Source: Verrucomicrobia subdivision 3 bacterium UBA693
GTDB lineage: Bacteria > Verrucomicrobiota > Verrucomicrobiia > Limisphaerales > UBA8199
DNA: 64,000 bases
NCBI GenBank assembly: GCA_002298785.1
Contig: DBMR01000052.1
Span: forward strand, 1-64,000
Direction of reading: 5' to 3'
Below are positions 58,942-64,000 of this stretch, in pieces. Below the pieces are notes generated by a model that searched no databases, was not told the DNA's origin, and was given only the letters and a program-made list of their open reading frames with translations. Numbering within the stretch: position 1 is the stretch's first letter; each line of letters starts with the position of its first letter. A program made the translations under genes and the position numbers.

Positions 58942-60480
58942 GTGCGCGAAGTCTCGCTCTCCTTGTTGCCCTTAGTAATCGTGCTGGCCCTGGTCAGTGG
59001 GGTGTTGGCCTGGCGCTGGCTGACGGAGCGTCGACGTAGCCGGGCGGCGCAAGCTGCCGCGCGCCAGGCGCGCGCGGAATTGCAGGCTCACGTCTCGGCG
59101 CGGCAAGCGGTGCAAAGCAACTTTGAGCGCTTGCGACTCCATATGCTTGATGCCTATGCCGCGGTGGATACCCAAGGATTGATCCAGGAGGCCAACCCGG
59201 CTTACCAGGAGCTGACGGGCTACAGCCTGGCTGAACTGCGGCAGTTAACGTACGACCAGTTAACGCCGTCACCGTGGCACGAGCAGGAACGCCAGATCAT
59301 TCAGGAACAGGTGAAAGTACGTGGCTATTCCGAGGTGTATGAGAAGGAATATCGTCACAAAGATGGCCGCGTTGTGCCGGTGGAACTGCGCACGTTTCTG
59401 ATCGGCGACGTGGCGGACGTTCCCGCGGGCATGTGGGCGATGGTGCGCAGCATCGCCAATCGAAAGCAGGCGGAAGCGCAGCTGCGGGCCAGCGAAGCGC
59501 GTTATCGGGCCGTGGTCACAGCCGCGCCAGTAGTGTCATTTTGCCTGGATACCGAAGGGAAATTCACCCTGTCGGAAGGAAGTGGACTGTCGCGCCTGGG
59601 ACTGCTTCCGGGTCAGGTGGTCGGGCAATCTGTGTTTGACATTTACCAGGACATTCCGGACGCCTTGGAGCATTTTCGCCGTGCTTTGACCGGGGAGCCG
59701 CGACAGGGGTTGGTGACGACGCATGGCCTGATCTATCAATGCTGGTGGACGCCGTTATTTGATGAGCATCGCCGGGTGGTCCAGGTGCTGGGGGTAGCCG
59801 TGGATATCACCGATCTCAAACAGGCCGAGCAACAAACGCGTGCTTCGTTGGAGGAGAAGGTGGTGCTGCTCAAGGAAGTGCATCACCGGGTGAAGAATAA
59901 TCTGCAAGTGATCAGCAGCCTGCTTAGTTTGCAGGCGGATCAGGCGGACAACGACCGCGCGCAGGAGGTCTTGCGCGAAACCCAAAACCGGGTTCGGTCC
60001 CTGGGCTTGATCCACGAGACCCTCTACCGCTCGGAGAACCTGGCCCAGGTCGATTTCTCCGATTACATCCGACGACTATGTGAGTATCTGCGGCGAGCAT
60101 TTGAAACGGATGCGGACCGGGTTGAAATGACGGTAGACGTCGGGAGCGTGGCCCTGAATCTGGACGAAGCGGTACCTTGCGGGCTCGTAATCAACGAACT
60201 CGTTTCCAATGCTCTTAAGTATGCCTTTCCCGACGGGCGAAAAGGGCGGGTGGGCGTGGAATTCCGACTGACTCCCGAGGGGCGACGGCGGCTGGCGGTG
60301 TGGGATGACGGAGTGGGGTTGGCCGAAGGCTACGACCTGCAGAACGCCGAGAGCCTGGGATTGCGCCTGGTGCACAACCTGGCGGCCCAATTGGAGGGAG
60401 ACTTGCGGGTGCGTCATGAAGGTGGCACCAGGTGGGAACTTGTTTTCGGCCAGCTTGCGTCAAAGCGATCGCTGGAATAG
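58942..60480 (+). CDS. PAS-PAS sensor histidine kinase (HisKA_2)
   Basis: A 512-residue kinase from a GTG start. One N-terminal membrane helix (about residues 7-25) is followed by two PAS domains (about 65-175 and 180-295, the second ending with GVAVDITDLKQAEQQ). The HisKA_2 motif LLKEVHHRVKNNLQVI places the phosphoacceptor at H314. The ATPase domain has NELVSNALKYAFP and DDGVGLAEG. It has no receiver of its own; the following gene begins with one, so the two may form a phosphorelay. Confidence 0.93.
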   Translation: MREVSLSLLPLVIVLALVSGVLAWRWLTERRRSRAAQAAARQARAELQAHVSARQAVQSNFERLRLHMLDAYAAVDTQGLIQEANPAYQELTGYSLAELRQLTYDQLTPSPWHEQERQIIQEQVKVRGYSEVYEKEYRHKDGRVVPVELRTFLIGDVADVPAGMWAMVRSIANRKQAEAQLRASEARYRAVVTAAPVVSFCLDTEGKFTLSEGSGLSRLGLLPGQVVGQSVFDIYQDIPDALEHFRRALTGEPRQGLVTTHGLIYQCWWTPLFDEHRRVVQVLGVAVDITDLKQAEQQTRASLEEKVVLLKEVHHRVKNNLQVISSLLSLQADQADNDRAQEVLRETQNRVRSLGLIHETLYRSENLAQVDFSDYIRRLCEYLRRAFETDADRVEMTVDVGSVALNLDEAVPCGLVINELVSNALKYAFPDGRKGRVGVEFRLTPEGRRRLAVWDDGVGLAEGYDLQNAESLGLRLVHNLAAQLEGDLRVRHEGGTRWELVFGQLASKRSLE

Positions 60481-60619
60481 CGCCACCGGCGTGATGATTT
60501 CTCCGCTCCTCTGATGGAAGCCAACGGCTTTTCTTATTTGCCTTCCGAGAGGCTTGATTCATAATCGAGTCCCAGCCGACTGCCGGCTGCAATTGCAAGT
60601 TCCAGAGTGCTGAAAATCG

Positions 60620-63600
60620 ATGGCCAACACGGTAAAAATACTGGTGGTGGAGGACGAGGCCGTCGTTTCCATGCACGTGATTAGCCGGCTGAAGTCCATG
60701 GGCTACGAAGTGCCCGGCGGCGCGGCAACTTCCGAGGAGGCATTGCGGCTTGCCGAAGCGCACCATCCCCAACTCGTGCTCATGGATATCCGCATCCGGG
60801 GCAAAGTTGACGGCATTGACACGGCGGTGGAATTGCGCAGACGCTGGCAAATTCCGGTCATCTTTGTTACGGCCTACGCCGAGGACGGCACGCTGGAGCG
60901 CGCGAAGCAGGCCGAGCCGCTGGGTTACATCCTGAAACCGTTTGAGGACCGGGAACTCAAGACGGTGATCGAAATCGCGCTGCACAAGCACCGCAGCGAA
61001 CAGGAGCTGCGCCGGGCGCATCGGCTGTTCGCCGTCCTGAGCCAGGTCAACCAGGCGATCGTCCGAGAGCGTCATCAGCCGGAACTATTTCGAAAAATCT
61101 GCGAGATCGCAGTGGAAAATGGTCACTGCGCCCTCTGTTGGATTTGCCGGCTGGATGAAAGCACGGGGCGCATGGTGCCCATTGCTTCGAATGGGCGTAG
61201 TCCCGAAGACCTGGAGAACCTGGCGTTTTACACGGAAAAAATCCCGGATTTCACCTATCCATCGTCGGTTTGTTACCGTTCCGGGGAGACTTGCTGTGTG
61301 CGGGGCGCCGATCCGGTCGAGGATCTGTGCCGATTAGGCAGCTTGCTCCGCGCCCGCGGCTATCACTCCTGCGCATCGTTACCCTTGCGGCGGCAGGAGG
61401 AGGTCCACGGCATCATGATTTTGGTGGCGCGGGCGCCGGATTTTTTCCAGGAACGCGAGCAGTCGCTTTTGGAAGAGGTGGCGCTGGATGTTTCCTATGC
61501 GCTCGACCAGATGGACAAGGAAGCGTACCGGCAGCGGTTGGAGTCGGCGTGGCGGGAAAGCGAAGAACGCTACCGGCGGTTGGTGGAAAGCTCCAAAGAC
61601 AGCATCCTGGTGCATCGGGAAGGTCGAATATTGTTCGCGAACACCGCGGCGGCCGAGCTTGCCGGCGCGTCTTGCTCGATGGAGTTGAAAGGCCGATCCC
61701 TGTTAGAGTTCGTGCCGGAGGAGGCGCGGGAGCGCATTGCCGCCATCATCTTCCGGGCGACTACGGGCGTGTTCACGCCGCTGCAGGAGCAGCGCATTCA
61801 AAGATTGGATGGAGCTATCCGGGAGGTGGAGGTTGCCTCCAGCCCCATGGTCTACGAAGGGCAGGCCGCTTTCCTGGTGGTGATTCGGGATCTAACGGAG
61901 CGGCGGCAGATTGAAACGGCGCTGCGCGAGAGCGAAGCGCGGTTTCGTACCGTGTTTGAAAACGCCCCGGCGGCAGTCGCTGTGTTTCGACAGGGGAAGA
62001 TAATCTATGCCAATCCCAAAGTGCTCGAGCTTTGGGGCTATCAAGATCCATCGGAAATAGTCGGGCACTCGGTGTTGAAGCTGGTGAGCCCGGAGGTCCG
62101 GGACGAAATTGCTGAAATGGCTCGCCGGCGCGAAGCGGGACAGCCGGTGGCCTGGGAGTATGACTCAGTCGGAATGCGGCGGGACGGCTCCCGGTTCTAT
62201 TTTCACAATGCGGTCGCACGGTCGGAATTCGAAGGCAGCCCGGCGTTTTTCTCCATCGTCACAGACATTACCGCGCGCAAACAGGCGGAGGAACGCATCC
62301 AGGAACAAGCGGCCTTGCTGGATATCGCCCATGATGCGATCGCGGTCTTTGACATGGACAATCGAGTCCAGTTCTGGAATCCGGCCGCCGAACGGGTATT
62401 TGGCTGGAAGGCCAGCGAAATGATCGGGCAGACACGGTTTGCGCAACTCGCGTATCGCGACTGTCTGGAGCAGGTGAAGGAAGCCCGCAAACAGGTGCTG
62501 GCCGAGGGGAGCTGGATTGGAGAACTGCCTTTGCGCGATAAGAACGATCGAAAAGTCCTGGTGCGCAGCAGCCGGACCCTGGTCCGCGATAAGCAGGGGG
62601 AGCCCAAAGCCGTGCTGGTGGTCAATACCGATTTGACCGAGCAAAAGCAGGTGGAAGCTCAATTAATGCGGGCCCAGCGGATCGAGAGCGTCGGGCGTCT
62701 CGCCAGCGGCGTGGCCCACGATCTGAACAACATCCTCGCGCCCATCCTGATGCTCACAGATTTGCTCCGACCCAAATTGAAAGAGGCTGAGGATCGAGCC
62801 ACGCTCGAGCTGATGAAGACCAACTCCCAGCGCGGGGCGGATATCGTGCGTCAGTTGCTCATTTACAGCCGGGGTGACGCCGAGCAGATGGTGGAACTGG
62901 ACTTGCGGCGGCAGGTGCGGGAAATCATCAAAATGGCGCGGGAAACCTTCCCCAAGTCCATCCAGTTTGAAGCGCATTTGCCTGCTGACGTCCCGCTCGT
63001 AAAGGGTGATCCCACGCAAATCCACCAGGTGCTGCTGAACCTGGTGGTCAATGCGCGTGACGCCATGCCGATGGGAGGTTCGATCGCCATCGGCCTGGAG
63101 GGAATGATCCTGGAGGAAGACCTCGCCCAAAGGTATCCCGGGGCCAAACCAGGCCCCTACGTGGTGCTCAAAGTGGTAGACACCGGAAGCGGCATCGCTC
63201 CAGACATCATCGATAAAATCTTTGACCCATTCTTCACCACCAAGACTGCTGAAAAGGGCACGGGGCTCGGTCTTTCGACGGTGATGGGGATCGCCAAAGG
63301 GCATCATGGCTTTGTTCAGGTCCAGAGCCAGCTTGGACGAGGCACCGAGTTCCTGGTTTATCTGCCTTCCTGCAATGGGGCGAGCACTCAGGAGGAAGAT
63401 GGCGGCTCGGTGCCCGAGGTAAGTGGTTCGGGTGAATTGTTGTTATTCATCGACGACGAAGAGGTGTTGCGGCTGCAAACCCGGAGATGGCTGGAAAGCA
63501 AAGGATACAAGGTCCTGGTGGCCGCGGATGGACTTGAGGCCCTCGGGCTTTACACGCGCCGGCAGCAGGAAGTTCAGGCCGTGTTCGTCGATCTTTGGAT

Positions 63601-63814
63601 GCCGTACATGGATGGATTATCCACCATCCGGCAACTGCGGAAGATCAGCGCGGATGTGCCGATCATTGCCATGAGCGGGCTGCCGCAGTTTGAGGAGGAA
63701 TTGCAGCGCTCGAACGCTCCGGTCCAGGCCTTCCTGCCCAAACCCTGGTCGCCACAGCAACTGTCGCGCGTGTTGCGGGGAGTGCTCGAGTCGAATGGCC
63801 GAGGACGGAGTTGA
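60620..63814 (+). CDS. Hybrid sensor kinase: receiver-GAF-PAS-PAS-PAS-HisKA-ATPase-receiver
   Basis: A 1064-residue cytoplasmic protein with receiver domains at both ends. The first receiver has VVEDEAVV and D56 in LMDIRIRGKVDG. A GAF-like part (about 125-295) and three PAS-like segments (about 310-430, 435-555, 560-685) follow. The HisKA box is RLASGVAHDLNN with H700. The ATPase domain has NLVVNARDAM, DTGSGI and GTGLGLSTV. The final receiver has FIDDEEVL and D991 in VFVDLWMPYMDG. The leading receiver could take phosphate from the kinase encoded just upstream (140 bp away). The output partner is not seen. Confidence 0.94.
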   Translation: MANTVKILVVEDEAVVSMHVISRLKSMGYEVPGGAATSEEALRLAEAHHPQLVLMDIRIRGKVDGIDTAVELRRRWQIPVIFVTAYAEDGTLERAKQAEPLGYILKPFEDRELKTVIEIALHKHRSEQELRRAHRLFAVLSQVNQAIVRERHQPELFRKICEIAVENGHCALCWICRLDESTGRMVPIASNGRSPEDLENLAFYTEKIPDFTYPSSVCYRSGETCCVRGADPVEDLCRLGSLLRARGYHSCASLPLRRQEEVHGIMILVARAPDFFQEREQSLLEEVALDVSYALDQMDKEAYRQRLESAWRESEERYRRLVESSKDSILVHREGRILFANTAAAELAGASCSMELKGRSLLEFVPEEARERIAAIIFRATTGVFTPLQEQRIQRLDGAIREVEVASSPMVYEGQAAFLVVIRDLTERRQIETALRESEARFRTVFENAPAAVAVFRQGKIIYANPKVLELWGYQDPSEIVGHSVLKLVSPEVRDEIAEMARRREAGQPVAWEYDSVGMRRDGSRFYFHNAVARSEFEGSPAFFSIVTDITARKQAEERIQEQAALLDIAHDAIAVFDMDNRVQFWNPAAERVFGWKASEMIGQTRFAQLAYRDCLEQVKEARKQVLAEGSWIGELPLRDKNDRKVLVRSSRTLVRDKQGEPKAVLVVNTDLTEQKQVEAQLMRAQRIESVGRLASGVAHDLNNILAPILMLTDLLRPKLKEAEDRATLELMKTNSQRGADIVRQLLIYSRGDAEQMVELDLRRQVREIIKMARETFPKSIQFEAHLPADVPLVKGDPTQIHQVLLNLVVNARDAMPMGGSIAIGLEGMILEEDLAQRYPGAKPGPYVVLKVVDTGSGIAPDIIDKIFDPFFTTKTAEKGTGLGLSTVMGIAKGHHGFVQVQSQLGRGTEFLVYLPSCNGASTQEEDGGSVPEVSGSGELLLFIDDEEVLRLQTRRWLESKGYKVLVAADGLEALGLYTRRQQEVQAVFVDLWMPYMDGLSTIRQLRKISADVPIIAMSGLPQFEEELQRSNAPVQAFLPKPWSPQQLSRVLRGVLESNGRGRS

Positions 63815-63872
63815 CGGTTGCCGGAGACCGGCGGCCGGCTGAAGTTCAGGATGACGCTTTTGCCGCCGGGCT

Positions 63873-64000
63873 TTAACTGCGTGGCCAGAAGCGCATCAGC
63901 ATACGCTGCGGCGGTTGTAGCAGCACTTCCCGGAGCAGGTCCTCGAGGCTCGCGGCTTGCGGTTCATCCAGCCGACGCGCCAGCACCAGTGTTACCGCAA
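63873..64000 (-). CDS. C-terminal fragment of a gene cut by the window edge
   Basis: The minus-strand frame runs into the window end and closes with TAA at 63873. The visible 41 residues include LVLARRLDEPQAASLEDLL, then LLQPPQRMLMRFWPRS at the C-terminus. I do not recognise a family. It converges with the hybrid kinase gene across about 60 bp. Confidence 0.5.
   Translation of the reverse strand, partial: AVTLVLARRLDEPQAASLEDLLREVLLQPPQRMLMRFWPRS

Noticed and set aside
1..64000. CRISPR arrays, prophage or insertion sequences
   Set aside because: No regularly spaced direct repeats, integrase, transposase, or phage structural genes were seen anywhere in the window.

Overview
The window reads as chromosomal DNA of a GC-rich, Gram-negative bacterium, most likely Verrucomicrobiota and possibly the Limisphaerales/Pedosphaera side. 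This is an inference. The pointers are a Kdo transferase (so an outer membrane with LPS), type IV pilin-like proteins with the FTLIELL start, a prepilin peptidase with a large soluble insertion, a PQQ/cytochrome fusion, and a secreted glycosidase ending in a calcium-binding type 3 repeat. I saw no tRNA, rRNA, CRISPR array, integrase or transposase. The content is mostly housekeeping, with some accessory intervals.

Layout. 0-6.5 kb: LOG-family protein, divergent aroE, then prepilin peptidase, a lone receiver, signal peptidase I, a biotin synthase with unusual cysteines, and an M14-type peptidase. 6-9.6 kb (minus): hemerythrin-like protein and glycine dehydrogenase. 9.6-12.7 kb: four tightly coupled genes (membrane protein, pilin-like protein, two-gene ABC transporter). 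12.9-18.2 kb: gyrB-gyrA. 18.3-21.5 kb: small membrane protein, YceI, and a LytTR regulator with its LytS-type kinase. 21.6-21.85 kb: a probable unannotated small RNA. 22-31.4 kb: waaA, pilT, argG, YggS, EVE, HAD, M48, a lipoprotein and hemW. 31.4-33 kb: a looser interval with a DUF3267 protein, a pilin remnant and a repeated sequence. 33-33.8 kb: a membrane-anchored GrpE-like protein. 33.8-44.1 kb (minus): an apparent five-gene run of an SPFH/HTH fusion, a zinc-ribbon membrane protein, a methyltransferase, and AddB and AddA. 44.3-48.4 kb: a very large secreted GH13 protein. 48.4-50 kb (minus): a second signal peptidase, an NTF2-like protein and an AlkA-like glycosylase, all overlapping. 50.1-50.4 kb: a second candidate leader or small RNA with a tiny membrane ORF. 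50.4-53.5 kb: a TIM-barrel/PQQ/cytochrome c fusion. 53.7-64 kb: a ribbon-helix-helix/AT-hook protein, a tetratricopeptide-like protein, a NarL-type two-component pair, ThpR, an aldo/keto reductase, and two multi-domain sensor kinases.

How the parts connect. Pilus and export functions recur: prepilin peptidase, a pilin-like protein, PilT and two signal peptidases. DNA maintenance is represented by gyrase, AddAB and AlkA. Signal transduction is heavy: four kinases, three separate response regulators and receiver domains at both ends of the last kinase. Neighbouring stop and start codons overlap repeatedly (ATGA or GTGA), which suggests translational coupling. Clear Shine-Dalgarno sequences are uncommon, so several starts were chosen from domain boundaries.
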